Part shown: piece by piece, positions 46,325 to 56,910 of the stretch
How the letters are laid out: each line of letters opens with the position of its first letter
Position numbering within the stretch: the stretch's first letter is position 1
Source: Cyanobacteria bacterium FACHB-471
GTDB lineage: Bacteria; Cyanobacteriota; Cyanobacteriia; Elainellales; Elainellaceae
Length of the DNA stretch: 64,000 bases
Direction of reading: 5' to 3'
Assembly (NCBI GenBank): GCA_014695345.1
Contig: JACJOC010000111.1
Coordinates: 124,001 to 188,000, forward strand
Translations under genes and position numbers: made by a program
Notes under the pieces: generated by a model
Told to the model about the DNA's origin: nothing
Seen by the model: the letters and a program-made list of their open reading frames with translations, nothing else
Database searches by the model: none

Positions 46325-48010
46325 GTGTCTTTATTATCTAGACGAGCTGAGCGCCGCGCTGTCGCGTTTCGGCTACCGCTGGGTGGTTGGACGCTGCTGG
46401 TTTGGGCGATCGCTTGCCTGATCTCGGTTCCGGTCATTTTTGTTGTAGGCAGCATTTTTACGCCCGCTGCGGATGTCTGGAGTCACCTTGCTTCAACCGT
46501 TTTGCCCCGTTATGTGATGAATTCTTTCTGGCTGATGCTGGGTGTAGGCAGTGGCGTTTTGCTGATCGGGGTTGGAACGGCCTGGCTGGTGACGATGTGC
46601 CGCTTTCCGGGTAGCCGCTGGCTAGAATGGGCACTGTTGCTGCCTTTGGCGGCTCCAGCCTATATCCTGGCTTACACCTACACGGAACTGCTGGAATTTT
46701 ACGGGCCAGTGCAGCGATCGCTCAGAAGCCTGTTTGGATGGCAGACGGTGAATGATTACTGGTTCCCAGACATTCGTTCAGTTTGGGGTGCGATCGCTAT
46801 GCTGACGTTGGTGCTCTATCCCTACGTTTACCTGCTGGCGCGGACTGCCTTCCTGGAGCAATCGGTTTGCACATTGGAAGCTAGCCGCAGTTTGGGGTGC
46901 AATCCCTGGCGCAGCTTCTTGAAAGTGGCTTTGCCATTGGCACGTCCAGCGATCGCCGCAGGAGTAGCTTTGGCGCTAATGGAGACTCTGAGCGACTTTG
47001 GCACAGTGCAGTTCTTTGCGGTAGACACCTTCACCACAGGCATCTATCGCACCTGGTTTGGCATGGGCGAACGTCAGGCTGCTTCTCAGCTTGCAGCTTG
47101 TCTGATGCTGTTCATTTTGGGGTTGATTCTGCTAGAGCGCTGGTCACGCCGTCAGGTGCGCTACTACCAAAGTGGCAGTGTGCGGCAACCGCCAAACCGT
47201 TACATTTTGCGAGGAATTCGAGCCGCGATCGCCCAAATTGCTTGCCTGATACCCCTTTGTTTGGGTTTTGTCGTTCCAACTGCGCTCTTGTTGCATATGA
47301 CTATCAAGAATGCAGATGTAACGATTACCGATCGCTTTTGGCAGTTTGCCAGCAACAGCTTTACTCTGGCGGGGCTGACAGCAGTTTTAGGTGTGGCGAT
47401 CGCCCTGATTGTGGCTTACGGGGTGCGGCTGCGTCCCACTCCTGCAATGTCTCTAGCAGCCCGGATCGCGGCAATGGGTTATGCCATTCCCGGTTCAGTC
47501 ATTGCTGTTGGTGTCCTAGTTCCGATCGGGCGATTAGACAATGCCCTGGATGCCTGGATGCGCTCAACGTTCAACATTTCTACCGGACTGTTGCTCAGCG
47601 GCACGATCATTGCCCTAGTCTTTGCGTACTTGGTGCGCTTCCTGGCAATTTCACTGGGCACCGTTGAAGCAAGTCTGGGGAGAATTAAACCCAATCTGGA
47701 CGATGCGGCGCGATCGCTAGGGCACAACCCCACCAGCACATTGCTGCGCGTTCATGCACCGCTCTTGGGCAGCGGACTACTCACCGCCGCCATTCTCGTG
47801 TTTGTCGACGTAATGAAAGAGCTTCCGGCAACGCTGATTGTCCGCCCCTTCAACTTCGACACGCTGGCGGTGCAGGTCTATCGCCTAGCGGCAGACGAAC
47901 GGCTAGCAGAAGCTTCTGCCCCAGCGCTAGCGATCATCCTGGTGGGAGTCTTGCCTGTGATTTTGCTGAGTCATCAGATCAATCGCAGTCGGGGCGATCG
48001 CCTCAACTGA
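46325..48010 (+). CDS. ABC transporter permease, ferric-iron type (FbpB-like)
   Basis: About 12 membrane helices form two fused permease halves, each with a cytoplasmic EAA-type loop (EASRSLGCNPWRSFLKVALP and EASLGRIKPNLDDAARSLGH-NP). This duplicated permease is typical of Fe3+ importers. The start is a GTG at 46325 preceded by GGAGGGG at about 46312. It is divergent from the ATPase gene; the intergenic region of 110 bp should hold both promoters and possibly a Fur site, which I cannot pick out reliably. Confidence 0.9.
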   Translation: MSLLSRRAERRAVAFRLPLGGWTLLVWAIACLISVPVIFVVGSIFTPAADVWSHLASTVLPRYVMNSFWLMLGVGSGVLLIGVGTAWLVTMCRFPGSRWLEWALLLPLAAPAYILAYTYTELLEFYGPVQRSLRSLFGWQTVNDYWFPDIRSVWGAIAMLTLVLYPYVYLLARTAFLEQSVCTLEASRSLGCNPWRSFLKVALPLARPAIAAGVALALMETLSDFGTVQFFAVDTFTTGIYRTWFGMGERQAASQLAACLMLFILGLILLERWSRRQVRYYQSGSVRQPPNRYILRGIRAAIAQIACLIPLCLGFVVPTALLLHMTIKNADVTITDRFWQFASNSFTLAGLTAVLGVAIALIVAYGVRLRPTPAMSLAARIAAMGYAIPGSVIAVGVLVPIGRLDNALDAWMRSTFNISTGLLLSGTIIALVFAYLVRFLAISLGTVEASLGRIKPNLDDAARSLGHNPTSTLLRVHAPLLGSGLLTAAILVFVDVMKELPATLIVRPFNFDTLAVQVYRLAADERLAEASAPALAIILVGVLPVILLSHQINRSRGDRLN

Positions 48011-48047
48011 AACTCAAATTTTTCATCGTTTAAGGGGTTGATTGAAT

Positions 48048-48554
48048 ATGAAATCCAAAATTTTAGTGTTGAGTGGGGCGATCGCCCTTTGTCTATTGGC
48101 TTTCGGCTGTACTCGGGCGAAACCCGAACAACAGTTACTCGAAAATAAACAGTGCCCTGAATGTGACTTGCAAGGAGCTGAGCTAAGCCAGGCTGATTTA
48201 AGTCAGGCTGATTTAACCAAAGCAGTTCTAAACACGGCTGTCTTATCTGGCGCAGACCTGACTCTGGCAAACCTGAGCGGGGCCCTGCTCGACAGCGCCG
48301 ACCTCAGCAACGCCAAGTTAAATGATGCAAACCTCAGCAGTGCAGGTTTATCAACTGCAAACTTGAGTGGGGCAGACCTCAGCGGCGCAAACCTCAGCAA
48401 CGCCTTCTTAAGAAATGCCGACTTGAGCAATGCCAACCTCAGCGGAGCCGACTTGAGCAACGCTGACCTGAGCGGCGCAAATTTGCAGGATGCCAATTTG
48501 GAAGGCGCGACCTTTAAAGGAGCAATTATGCCGGATGGGAGTATTAGGGATTAG
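48048..48554 (+). CDS. Pentapeptide-repeat lipoprotein
   Basis: A signal peptide with lipobox (LCLLAFGC) precedes CPECDLQGAELSQADL and a run of pentapeptides A(D/N)LSX to near the C-terminus, ending IMPDGSIRD. It should be anchored to the inner or outer membrane. It is the second pentapeptide protein in this window (the other at 34679), but is shorter and secreted. The ATG at 48048 is chosen; a TTG two codons earlier is possible. Function unknown. Confidence 0.88.
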   Translation: MKSKILVLSGAIALCLLAFGCTRAKPEQQLLENKQCPECDLQGAELSQADLSQADLTKAVLNTAVLSGADLTLANLSGALLDSADLSNAKLNDANLSSAGLSTANLSGADLSGANLSNAFLRNADLSNANLSGADLSNADLSGANLQDANLEGATFKGAIMPDGSIRD

Positions 48555-48740
48555 GGGTTGAGGTTGGGTTTGGGAAATTAGGTTGAGGGGTTGCGGCTCA
48601 ACATCGTTTTGTGGCTGGCAATGCCTTGTAAGGGCAAACAGGCGATCGCTCCCCCAACTAAGGTGACTAATCTACAGCTGAACTACGTGAAGTCCGCTTA
48701 TTTCCCTAACCTCCAATCCCTAACCCTTAACTCCCTTCTT
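48543..48740. repeat. Second inverted pair of degenerate heptamer repeats
   Basis: G-rich heptamers (GGGATTA, GGGGTTG, AGGTTGG) at about 48548-48592 face C-rich ones (CCCTAAC, CTCCAAT, CCCTAAC) at about 48703-48735, separated by about 110 nt. It resembles the element at 14774-14930 in architecture. It lies between the pentapeptide lipoprotein and the kinase operon, which it may separate. Confidence 0.65.
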
Positions 48741-48818
48741 GAAAGATTCAAATATGCTGCTAACAGAGTCATTTAGACTGAGTGTATAAATGATGCGTTA
48801 GACAAACTTTTTATAAAC

Positions 48819-51695
48819 ATGGTTCAGGCACCTTTGCCCGATAACGAAGCTGTCAGGGTCAAAGCATTGTGTCAACTGAATATTTTAGATACGGCACCTG
48901 AGCCTGCTTTTGATGATTTGACTCGTTTGGCGGCTTACATTTGCCAGACTCCAGTTGCCCTAGTCAGCTTGGTGGATAGCGATCGCCTGTGGTTCAAGTC
49001 AAAAGTTGGCTTAGATACCTCAGAAATTCCCAGAAATGCGACGTTCTGCGCCCAGGCAATTCTCCAGACTGGGCCGCTGGTGGTGAATGATGTGCAGCAG
49101 GATGAGCAGTTTGTCCATATTCCCTTAGCTCAGGCTGACCCAGCAGTGCGCTTTTATGCAGGGATGCCCCTGGTTACTGGCGAGGGGTATGGGTTAGGAA
49201 CCTTGTGTGTGCTGGACTATGTACCCCGTCAGCTAGATTCTGCTCAGTTAGAGGCTTTGCAAGCGCTGGCAAGGCAAGTGATGGCTCAGTTAGAACTACG
49301 CCGCAGTCTGGCTGAGCTGACCGAAACCCAAACTCACAGCAGCGATATTTTGGAGAGCATTACGGATGCGTTTTTGGCGCTAGACGACGAGTGGCGCTTC
49401 ACTTACATCAATCGTCAAGCAGAAGTGTTGCTACGCCGAAGCCGCACTGAATTGTTGGGGCGCTGTATTTGGGAAGAATTTTCTGATCTGGTTGATTCAG
49501 CCCTTTATCAAAAGTATCAGCAGGCTGTGGAAACTCAAACCAGTGTCGAGTTTGAAGAATTCTACCCGTCGCTGGAGACTTGGTTTTCAATTCATGCTTA
49601 TCCTTCTAGACAGGGTTTGTCTGTTTACTTTGAGGATATTAATGCGCGAAAACAGGCTGAGGCAGCATTGCGAAGTTCAGAAGAGCGGTATCGACTGCTG
49701 TTTGAGAACAATCCCCAGCCAATGTGGGTGTATGACCTGGAGACGCTTGCGTTCTTGGCAGTAAATCGGGCAGCGATCGCCCACTATGGCTACTCTCAGG
49801 AAGAATTCCTATCCATGACTCTGTGTGACATTCGCCCACCCGAAGACATTCCAGTACTGCTGCAAAATGTTGCGAACTTGACTTCTGGCATCGGACAGGT
49901 AGGGCTTTGGCAACATTGCAAAAAAGACGGCAGCTTGATCGATGTGGAAATCACGGTTCACGACCTGATTTTTGCTGGAAAGCAGTCCGTGATGGTCTTG
50001 GTCAATGATGTCACCGATCGCCGTCGAGCAGAGCGATCGCTTCTAGAAACAACGCTACTTCAGCAAGCCATTCTGGATGGCGCAAACTACACGATTATTT
50101 CAACCGACCTTGATGGCACCATTCGCACCTTTAACCGAGCCGCAGAGCAACTGTTGGGCTACAGCGCAGACGAGGTGGTAGGGAAAACACCTTTGCTGAT
50201 CCACGACCTTAAAGAGGTAGAGCAACGAGCCAGGGAACTGAGTGAGGAACTGGGGGAGACGATCGCCCCTGGTTTTGAATGCTTTGTCCACAAAATCCGA
50301 TCGGGTGGAGTCGAGGAGCGAGAATGGACTTACATTCGCAAAGATGGTTCTCGCTTTCCAATCGTGCTTTCAGCCACAGCGCTACGTGACTCCGATGGAA
50401 ACTTGACCGGCTTTTTGGGCATCGGCAGTGACATCAGCGATCGCAAGCAGGCAGCAGAAATGCTCCAGCTACAAAGTATGCGATCGCAGCTTTTTGCTGA
50501 AATTAGCCTGAAGATTCGCCGATCACTCCAACTTGGCGAAATCCTGCAAACAGCCGTTACCGAGGTACAAAAGATCTTTCAGTCCGATCGCGTATTGATA
50601 TTTCGGCTTGACTCAGAAAGCAAGGGACAGGTGATTCAGGAGGCAGTTGCGCCAGGGTGGTCATCTACCCTAGATCTAAAAGTTCAAGATGATTGCTTTG
50701 GAGCAGACTATCTCAGAAAATATCGGCAGGGACGCGTCTACACCGTCAACGACGTTGGTACGGCAAAGTTAGAACCCTGTTTGGTGCATTTTTTGGAATA
50801 CCTTGACGTCAAGTCAAAGCTGGTAATGCCAATTTTGCTCAAGGATCAGTTTTGGGGTTTGTTGATTGTCCATCAGTGCGATCGCCCCCGCCAGTGGACA
50901 CCCTCAGAAATTGAATTAACGCAGCAGTTGGCAGACCAGATCGGCATCGCTCTAGCTCAGTCTCAGATGCTAGAGCAAGCCAACCTTCAAAGCCAGGAGC
51001 TTGCTCGCTCTAATGCTGATTTGGAGCAGTTTGCCTACGTCGCCTCCCACGATTTGCAAGAGCCGTTGCGAATGGTCGCTAGCTATCTGCAACTGCTAGA
51101 GCGGCGCTATCGAGGGCAGCTTGACGACACGGCAGATGAGTTTATTAACTACGCCGTAGATGGTGCGATGCGAATGCAGACCTTGATCAATGACCTGCTC
51201 GACTATTCTCGCGTTGATAGTCGCGGCAAGTCCTTTGTGTTGACCCCCTGCTCTGCTATTTTGGATCGGGCGATCGCCAACCTTCAAACCACAATCAAAG
51301 TCGCTCACGCAAACGTCACCTGTGGACCTCTCCCCGAAATCATGGCAGATGCCACCCAACTGACCCAACTGTTTCAAAATTTGATTAGCAATGCCATCAA
51401 ATTTTGCAGCAACCAACTACCTCAGATCCACATCAGCAGTCAGCGTCGTGCAGATGCATGGCTATTCTCCGTGCAAGACAACGGAATCGGGATAGACTCA
51501 GAATATGTTGATCGAATTTTCTTAATATTTCAACGATTGCACAGTCGTGGCGAGTATCCCGGCACTGGCATTGGGTTGGCAATTTGTAAAAAGATTATAG
51601 AGCGTCACGGTGGAAGCATCTGGGTTGAATCGCAGCCTGGACAAGGCTCAACCTTCTACTTCACTATTCCAGACAGGGGAGGGAACTCGGCATGA
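48819..51695 (+). CDS. PAS/GAF sensor histidine kinase with a cyanobacteriochrome-like GAF domain
   Basis: The 958-residue soluble kinase has GAF1 (about 20-165), three PAS domains (about 170-540), GAF2 (about 550-720), HisKA ([13 protein letters not shown]744) and HATPase ([17 protein letters not shown]). GAF2 carries DDCF with Cys626, the DXCF motif of blue/green cyanobacteriochromes, and Cys654 (EPCLVHFL) exactly 28 residues later, the spacing of the two chromophore cysteines in TePixJ. HQC and a later Trp also fit. However, the residue after Cys654 is Leu, not the usual His. Bilin binding is therefore a hypothesis. Its stop overlaps the Rcp1-like receiver gene by ATGA, so they should be a signalling pair. 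Confidence 0.88.
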   Translation: MVQAPLPDNEAVRVKALCQLNILDTAPEPAFDDLTRLAAYICQTPVALVSLVDSDRLWFKSKVGLDTSEIPRNATFCAQAILQTGPLVVNDVQQDEQFVHIPLAQADPAVRFYAGMPLVTGEGYGLGTLCVLDYVPRQLDSAQLEALQALARQVMAQLELRRSLAELTETQTHSSDILESITDAFLALDDEWRFTYINRQAEVLLRRSRTELLGRCIWEEFSDLVDSALYQKYQQAVETQTSVEFEEFYPSLETWFSIHAYPSRQGLSVYFEDINARKQAEAALRSSEERYRLLFENNPQPMWVYDLETLAFLAVNRAAIAHYGYSQEEFLSMTLCDIRPPEDIPVLLQNVANLTSGIGQVGLWQHCKKDGSLIDVEITVHDLIFAGKQSVMVLVNDVTDRRRAERSLLETTLLQQAILDGANYTIISTDLDGTIRTFNRAAEQLLGYSADEVVGKTPLLIHDLKEVEQRARELSEELGETIAPGFECFVHKIRSGGVEEREWTYIRKDGSRFPIVLSATALRDSDGNLTGFLGIGSDISDRKQAAEMLQLQSMRSQLFAEISLKIRRSLQLGEILQTAVTEVQKIFQSDRVLIFRLDSESKGQVIQEAVAPGWSSTLDLKVQDDCFGADYLRKYRQGRVYTVNDVGTAKLEPCLVHFLEYLDVKSKLVMPILLKDQFWGLLIVHQCDRPRQWTPSEIELTQQLADQIGIALAQSQMLEQANLQSQELARSNADLEQFAYVASHDLQEPLRMVASYLQLLERRYRGQLDDTADEFINYAVDGAMRMQTLINDLLDYSRVDSRGKSFVLTPCSAILDRAIANLQTTIKVAHANVTCGPLPEIMADATQLTQLFQNLISNAIKFCSNQLPQIHISSQRRADAWLFSVQDNGIGIDSEYVDRIFLIFQRLHSRGEYPGTGIGLAICKKIIERHGGSIWVESQPGQGSTFYFTIPDRGGNSA

Positions 51696-52138
51696 GCCAT
51701 GCGATATCCGGTAGACCGATCGAAATCTTACTGGTTGAAGACAATCCTGGCGATGTTCGTCTGACACGAGAAGTGCTTCGAGATGGCAAAGTTAACAACC
51801 ATCTCAACGTTGTCCAAGATGGCACCGAAGCGTTGGCATTTCTCTATCGCCAGGGCAACTATTCATCTGCTCCTCGTCCTGACTTAATTTTGCTAGACCT
51901 GAATCTGCCCAAAAAAGATGGGCGAGAGGTTTTGGTTACGATCAAGGAAGACAACAGTTTGAGGCGCATTCCGGTTGTGATTTTGACCACCTCTCAAGCT
52001 GAAGAAGATATCCTTAGAGCCTACAACCTGCACGGCAACTGCTACATCACCAAACCTGTTGACCTGGATCAATTCATCCGGATTGTGAAATCTATTGAGG
52101 AATTTTGGCTAACCATCGTAAAACTGCCGATGGAGTAG
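51692..52138 (+). CDS. Rcp1-like single-domain response regulator
   Basis: A stand-alone receiver domain of 148 residues with an acidic pocket (EDNPGD), phosphoacceptor D69 ([12 protein letters not shown]), a conserved Thr ([11 protein letters not shown]) and the Lys in [10 protein letters not shown]. The slightly long C-terminal helix and the LPKKDG pattern are characteristic of Rcp1-type regulators that pair with cyanobacterial phytochrome kinases such as Cph1. Its start overlaps the upstream kinase stop, and the LOV hybrid kinase follows after 6 bp. It has no output domain, so it acts by protein contact or phosphotransfer. Confidence 0.92.
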   Translation: MSHAISGRPIEILLVEDNPGDVRLTREVLRDGKVNNHLNVVQDGTEALAFLYRQGNYSSAPRPDLILLDLNLPKKDGREVLVTIKEDNSLRRIPVVILTTSQAEEDILRAYNLHGNCYITKPVDLDQFIRIVKSIEEFWLTIVKLPME

Positions 52139-52144
52139 GGGTAG

Positions 52145-54439
52145 ATGGTTGATCAGCGACTCAAAGTCTTGTTAGTCGAAGATAACTCCGGCGACGCTCG
52201 TTTGCTGCAAGAAAGTTTGGCAGAGATATTGGCTCCTGTCACCCTGGTGCATGTAGAACTCTTGAGTGAGGGAGTGCAGCAGATGCAGCAAGAGGACTTT
52301 GATGTAGTTTTGCTTGACCTATCTTTGCCGGATAGCCAAGGTTTAGATACGTTGCTCCAGGCTCAAGCGCGTGGCTCAACTGCCCCAATTATTGTGTTGA
52401 CTGGGCTAGACGATACAGAGCTAGCGGTACGAGCGGTGCAGGATGGCGCTCAAGATTACTTGGTCAAAGGTCAGGTGACGGGCGACCTGCTGGTACGCTC
52501 GATGCGCTACGCGATCGAACGCAAACGGTCAGCAATGGCTTTGCAAATGGCTGCGACTGAGAATCTATTGCAGGCTCAGGCGATCGCCTCCGCCTCAGAC
52601 GGCATCCTGATCTGTGACCCTAACCAGCCCGATGATCCAGTCGTTTACACTAACCCTGCCTTTTCTCGAATTACGGGCTACCAGCCAGAGGAGGTGCTAG
52701 GACGAAACTGTCGGTTTCTCCAGGGCCCAGCCACAGATCGGGAAACTGTTGCCCAAATTCGGGAAGGCATCAACGCCCAGCGAGAAGTTAAAGTCACACT
52801 GCTTAACTATCGCAAAGACGGACAGCCCTTTTGGAATGAGCTAAAAATCTCGCCCGTCTTTTCTGCTCAGGGTAAACTGCTTTACTTTGTTGGCATTCAG
52901 ACGGACGTAACCGAACGCAAACGCGCGGAGCAAAAAATCCAAGAACAGGCTGCCCTGATCAACATTGCCACAGACGCAATTCTAGTCAAAGACCTGGGGA
53001 CTCGAATTCTGTTTTGGAATCACGGTGCAGAGCGGCTCTACGGTTGGACTGCTGCAGAAGCCCTGGGAAAACCTGCCAGTCAGCTTTTGTACGCCGAGCC
53101 ATCTCCTCAGTATTTAGAAGCCCAAGCGAGCTTACTGGCGAATGGTGAATGGCAAGGTGAACTGCGACAACTCACAAAAGACCGCCGCCAGATTATTGTC
53201 GAAAGTCGCTGGACGCTGGTTCGAGACGAACACGACGTGCCGAAATCGATTTTGATCGTCGGCACAGACATAACTGAAAAAAAGAGCCTGGAAACGCAGT
53301 TCTTAAGGGCACAGCGGATGGAAAGCATCGGCACGCTAGCAGGCGGGATTGCCCACGACCTGAACAACATGCTGGCTCCAATCTTGATGGCTGTGCAACT
53401 GCTTGAGACCAGAGTTCGCGAGGACGACGAGCAGGCCAAGCAATGGCTCGAAACCCTGGAAACCAGTGCTCGACGGGGAGCCGATTTAGTCAGGCAAGTT
53501 CTCTCATTCGCTAGAGGCATTGAAGGAGAACGCACGATGCTCCAAATTGGTCATCTAGTCAAAGAGATTGAGAAAATTGCTAAAGAAACTTTTCCAAAAT
53601 CTGTTGAAATTTGGACGGATATTCCCATCTGGGACTTGTGGGTAGTATCAGGAGACGCAACGCATCTGCATCAAGTACTCATGAATCTCTGTGTGAATGC
53701 CCGTGATGCTATGCCCGATGGCGGTAGGCTCAGCATCGTAGTTGAAAATCTGGTCGTGGATGAAAACTATGCCCGCATGAACATTCACGCGCATGTTGGA
53801 CCTTATGTGGCCGTGACCGTTTCAGACACGGGGGTAGGGATTCCGCCTGCTGTTTTAGATCGAATTTTTGAACCTTTCTTCACTACAAAAGAGGTAGGCA
53901 AAGGGACTGGGCTGGGCCTATCCACAGTTATTGGCATCGTCAAAGACCACGGTGGGTTTGTCAATGTCTATAGTGAAGTTGGTAAGGGCACCCGATTTAA
54001 GGTTTACCTGCCTGCAACGGAGACAACGTTGTCCCAAACGGCTGAAGAAAGTAATCGCCATCTACCCGGAGGAAATGGCGAGTTGGTGTTAGTCGTTGAT
54101 GATGAAGCGGCGATTTGTGAAATCACGAAAGCGACCCTGGAAGCGTATCGCTATGAAGTGATGACTGCGAATGATGGAATTGAGGCGATCGCCCTTTACG
54201 CCCAGCATCGGGACAAGATTCGGGTGGTGTTGGTAGACATGATGATGCCATCAATGGACGGCTTCACAACAATTCGCACGCTACACAAAATTGACCCCCA
54301 GGTTAATGTCATCGCCGTTAGCGGACTGAACTCTAATCAGCAGTCTGCAATGCTCTCCGGCGTTGGAGTCAAAGCATTTTTAGCAAAACCCTACACGGCT
54401 GAAAAACTACTCAAAATCCTGCGCGACGTTCTACCCTAA
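52145..54439 (+). CDS. Hybrid blue-light LOV histidine kinase (REC-LOV-PAS-HK-REC)
   Basis: Domains in order: receiver (1-130, D58), LOV (about 140-260), PAS (about 265-385), HisKA ([14 protein letters not shown]404), HATPase ([17 protein letters not shown]), and a second receiver ([11 protein letters not shown]698). The LOV domain is canonical: [13 protein letters not shown] with the photoactive Cys189, then [13 protein letters not shown] and [10 protein letters not shown] with the signalling Gln. Such domains bind FMN and form a Cys adduct in blue light. An N-terminal receiver ahead of the LOV suggests that it can also be phosphorylated by another kinase, such as the one at 48819. The gene starts 6 bp after the Rcp1-like gene. 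Confidence 0.93.
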   Translation: MVDQRLKVLLVEDNSGDARLLQESLAEILAPVTLVHVELLSEGVQQMQQEDFDVVLLDLSLPDSQGLDTLLQAQARGSTAPIIVLTGLDDTELAVRAVQDGAQDYLVKGQVTGDLLVRSMRYAIERKRSAMALQMAATENLLQAQAIASASDGILICDPNQPDDPVVYTNPAFSRITGYQPEEVLGRNCRFLQGPATDRETVAQIREGINAQREVKVTLLNYRKDGQPFWNELKISPVFSAQGKLLYFVGIQTDVTERKRAEQKIQEQAALINIATDAILVKDLGTRILFWNHGAERLYGWTAAEALGKPASQLLYAEPSPQYLEAQASLLANGEWQGELRQLTKDRRQIIVESRWTLVRDEHDVPKSILIVGTDITEKKSLETQFLRAQRMESIGTLAGGIAHDLNNMLAPILMAVQLLETRVREDDEQAKQWLETLETSARRGADLVRQVLSFARGIEGERTMLQIGHLVKEIEKIAKETFPKSVEIWTDIPIWDLWVVSGDATHLHQVLMNLCVNARDAMPDGGRLSIVVENLVVDENYARMNIHAHVGPYVAVTVSDTGVGIPPAVLDRIFEPFFTTKEVGKGTGLGLSTVIGIVKDHGGFVNVYSEVGKGTRFKVYLPATETTLSQTAEESNRHLPGGNGELVLVVDDEAAICEITKATLEAYRYEVMTANDGIEAIALYAQHRDKIRVVLVDMMMPSMDGFTTIRTLHKIDPQVNVIAVSGLNSNQQSAMLSGVGVKAFLAKPYTAEKLLKILRDVLP

Positions 54440-54473
54440 AAAACTCAAAACTTAGAACCTAACGGTTTTACTG

Positions 54474-55121
54474 ATGAAAAGCATGCTACCGCTGTCCGTT
54501 TTAATATCTGGAATACTTTTGCTAGGTCTGGGAAGCTGTTCTCAGATTGAGCCAGGGGGCGATCGCCCCAACCCCAACCCTAGTACTTCCATTCAAGCCA
54601 GCTCTGAGTCTCCATCGGATGCAGCACTTGTTTCTCCCACTGCTGTATCCGAAGTCTCAACCAATAGCCAAGCTAATAATCAGGCTGATACTCGGCTAAA
54701 TTATCAAGCTGATGGTCAACCCGCCAACCAGACCGAGGCTCAAACCAACAGTGCTGCAACCCCTGAACCCGTTGCAACAGTCAGCGCTACTCTTTACACG
54801 GCGGATAGTGAATGTGAAAGCTTTGTCTCAGAAGAAATTCAACTGCCATCTGACCAGCCCGTCACCGCAGCCGTAAGTAAGGTTTTGCAGGCGCAAACCA
54901 GTAGTGACTTTGATTTGTCTGGTTTTCGGGTCAGTGTTGATAAGGGCGTAGCAACGGTTGATTTGCGTCTGGTGCCCGGTTCTCCTCGTAGAATTACTTC
55001 GCTCTCAACCTGCGAACAATTTGCTTTATTTGGCGGCTTGCGAGAAACCCTAACCCGCAATACTCAATGGCAAATTAAATCGGTCCGGTTCCTGGAAAGA
55101 GGTGTGGCGATCGCCCGTTAG
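54474..55121 (+). CDS. GerMN-domain lipoprotein
   Basis: A lipoprotein signal (LLGLGSC) is followed by a low-complexity linker rich in Ser, Asn, Gln and Ala (about residues 25-95). The C-terminal domain (about 100-215) has the GerMN pattern: ATLYTADSEC, then TAAVSKVLQAQ, GVATVDLRLVPG and EQFALFGGLRETL. Its role in cyanobacteria is unknown; it may act on or bind cell-wall components. It begins 34 bp after the LOV kinase stop, so co-transcription is possible but its function differs. Confidence 0.78.
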   Translation: MKSMLPLSVLISGILLLGLGSCSQIEPGGDRPNPNPSTSIQASSESPSDAALVSPTAVSEVSTNSQANNQADTRLNYQADGQPANQTEAQTNSAATPEPVATVSATLYTADSECESFVSEEIQLPSDQPVTAAVSKVLQAQTSSDFDLSGFRVSVDKGVATVDLRLVPGSPRRITSLSTCEQFALFGGLRETLTRNTQWQIKSVRFLERGVAIAR

Positions 55122-55551
55122 CCTCAGCCTATGAGTTGTAATTAAGCTTTAAAGAATCACAAGTCTTGAAGACACAATCTATTGTGTTCGCCCAAGTCTA
55201 TCCAAAGGGTGTTTGAAAAATTATTAAATACATTTTGCAAGGCAAAGCAGTCAATAGATAGATCCCACAATGGAGCAAGGATATTTGCTTGAAGGTTATA
55301 TCCCTAAACAGATTGGGGACAAATTGAGCTGCGTAAACCTCACTTTAAGAAGTGTAAAAGTCATTCTTTAGACAGACAACATTTCAATTTAGAAGTGTCA
55401 GAAACATCCAACTCCCGGTAGTGTGTACTTCACTACTAAAAACCTTAAAGTAAGTCATCTCAAGTTAAGCAATGCTTTCAAGAAACTGGGGGCAGCGTGA
55501 TTTGAGCCGACTTAAAGCGGTAAGTACTACATTTCTTTGGAGAATTAACTC
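55122..55551. other. Long leader region before the hydrophilic stress-like protein
   Basis: About 430 bp without a gene. A perfect 7-bp inverted repeat ACACAAT-CT-ATTGTGT lies at 55172-55187. TTGGAG near 55535 is the likely ribosome site for the next gene. The region is AT-rich; I cannot place a promoter. Confidence 0.5.
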
Positions 55552-55932
55552 ATGACTAATCAAGATTTTAATCGGGCTGGCGATCGCTCTGTTGACGTGG
55601 ATAACTACGACAGAGGTATTACCCCCGCCGAAACCGGAGCGCGCAAAGATCGCGAAGGTGAAGGCTACAAGCAGCCTACCCGTGATCCTGAAGCTGTTGC
55701 CAGAGGCGATATCGATACCACAGGAGGGTACACGGTCGATAAGGAAGGCTTGGCAAACAACTACGCGATCGAGCCTGAAATGTACATTAACGAACCTGGC
55801 GACCTGAGACAACAAGAAGAAGAAAACGCAGCAGAGCGGGCAGAAGAAGTCCGTGAAGTGAACGAAAACGACGAGACCGGCAAACTGACGATGGACAAAG
55901 ATACTCGCGGCAAGGGGACTGGCTTGATCTAG
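55552..55932 (+). CDS. Small hydrophilic acidic protein, probably disordered
   Basis: The 126 residues are rich in Asp, Glu, Arg, Gly and Asn with almost no hydrophobic stretch. The sequence runs RAGDRSVDVDNYDRG, GARKDREGEGYKQPT, GGYTVDKEGLANNYAI and ends RGKGTGLI. This looks like cyanobacterial stress-associated, intrinsically disordered proteins; no domain can be named. It has a long leader and a strong 13-bp terminator, so it is probably expressed alone. Confidence 0.7.
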   Translation: MTNQDFNRAGDRSVDVDNYDRGITPAETGARKDREGEGYKQPTRDPEAVARGDIDTTGGYTVDKEGLANNYAIEPEMYINEPGDLRQQEEENAAERAEEVREVNENDETGKLTMDKDTRGKGTGLI

Positions 55933-55940
55933 AATCAATG

Positions 55941-55971
55941 AGCTTTTCGGGCGCTTAACGCCCGAAAAGCT
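55941..55971. terminator. Bidirectional hairpin between convergent genes
   Basis: AGCTTTTCGGGCG and CGCCCGAAAAGCT form a perfect 13-bp stem around CTTAA, placed 9 bp after the stop of the hydrophilic protein gene and 28 bp before the end of the convergent permease-subunit gene. Confidence 0.8.
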
Positions 55972-55998
55972 TATCCTTGTCTAATACTCCATATAGGT

Positions 55999-56811
55999 CT
56001 AATACTCATACGGATTCTCTGGTTCCTCAATTTCCTCTAGCTCACTTGCCTGAATGGTGAGGTGACGTTGCCCATCAAGGGTTTCAGTGATCATCGAACC
56101 TTTAACCCGTAGCCAAGTGTCCTGCGGGTAAGCAGAACGGTTGCCTTCAAGCTTCACAGGCAACCCAACCGGATAGGTATCGGCTGCACAGCAGGTGATT
56201 ACAAATCGGGAAATCATCAAATAGTTGTTGGGCAGTTCGGGTGGATGAATCACAAAGCCTTCGACATTGGCTTGCTGTCCGGTGTAGGCATCAGGTTCGG
56301 GATACACATCCAGGGTGCGAATCCAGTCAATTACCGATCGCTCCTCCGGACTGGTGGTCGAGCGAAAAGACTGAGGCTGCGATCGCGTCATCGCCAGCGT
56401 ATCCGTCACACCTCGATTAAGCGCCACTTCACTGGCGAACGGCTGAGGCGTAAACTGTAGCCCAAACACTGCCACCGCTAACAGCATCGCACTGCTCCAT
56501 CCCCTTGGAAACAGCGAAAAGTGCTGCATCGTGGGCAAGCTTCTAAAATGATTGCGGGCACTGCGCTGAGTCGTAATTTGTAGAAGCTGCACCGCCTTGA
56601 GCAAGCTCAGCGCCAGCAAGCAAATCCCAGCGGTGTTTGCCAGCCACATGTAGTTCGGGTGCAGCAAAACGTTGAGCTTACCAGTCAGCCAGTATTTCAG
56701 CAGCAAAACGCCCCAAGTGGCAATCGCCAAAATATCCAGGACAACCAGCCAGAAAGCACTGCCAAGCCGTCGAGGTTGGGGTTGAGCGATCGGTTTAGGT
56801 CTAACAGTCAT
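55999..56811 (-). CDS. TIGR03943-type permease partner protein (YcgQ-like)
   Basis: The protein has two N-terminal membrane helices, another near residue 100, and a beta-rich C-terminal domain with EGFVIHPPELPNNYLMISRF, VITCCAADTYPVGLPV and MITETLDGQRHLTI. This is the pattern of the YcgQ/TIGR03943 family, always encoded with a DUF318 permease. The CCAAD segment may contact metal. It starts 100 bp after the permease gene on the same strand. The pair is thought to move an unknown ligand, perhaps metal-related. Confidence 0.82.
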   Translation of the reverse strand: MTVRPKPIAQPQPRRLGSAFWLVVLDILAIATWGVLLLKYWLTGKLNVLLHPNYMWLANTAGICLLALSLLKAVQLLQITTQRSARNHFRSLPTMQHFSLFPRGWSSAMLLAVAVFGLQFTPQPFASEVALNRGVTDTLAMTRSQPQSFRSTTSPEERSVIDWIRTLDVYPEPDAYTGQQANVEGFVIHPPELPNNYLMISRFVITCCAADTYPVGLPVKLEGNRSAYPQDTWLRVKGSMITETLDGQRHLTIQASELEEIEEPENPYEY

Positions 56812-56910
56812 GCAGTTTCCAAAACACGCAGTGTACAGGTTTAGGGGCTAGAGACTAGAGATTAGAGAGGTTAGAGGTTTTGTGAGCTTCATCCTTCATC
56901 CCTCTCTTTC

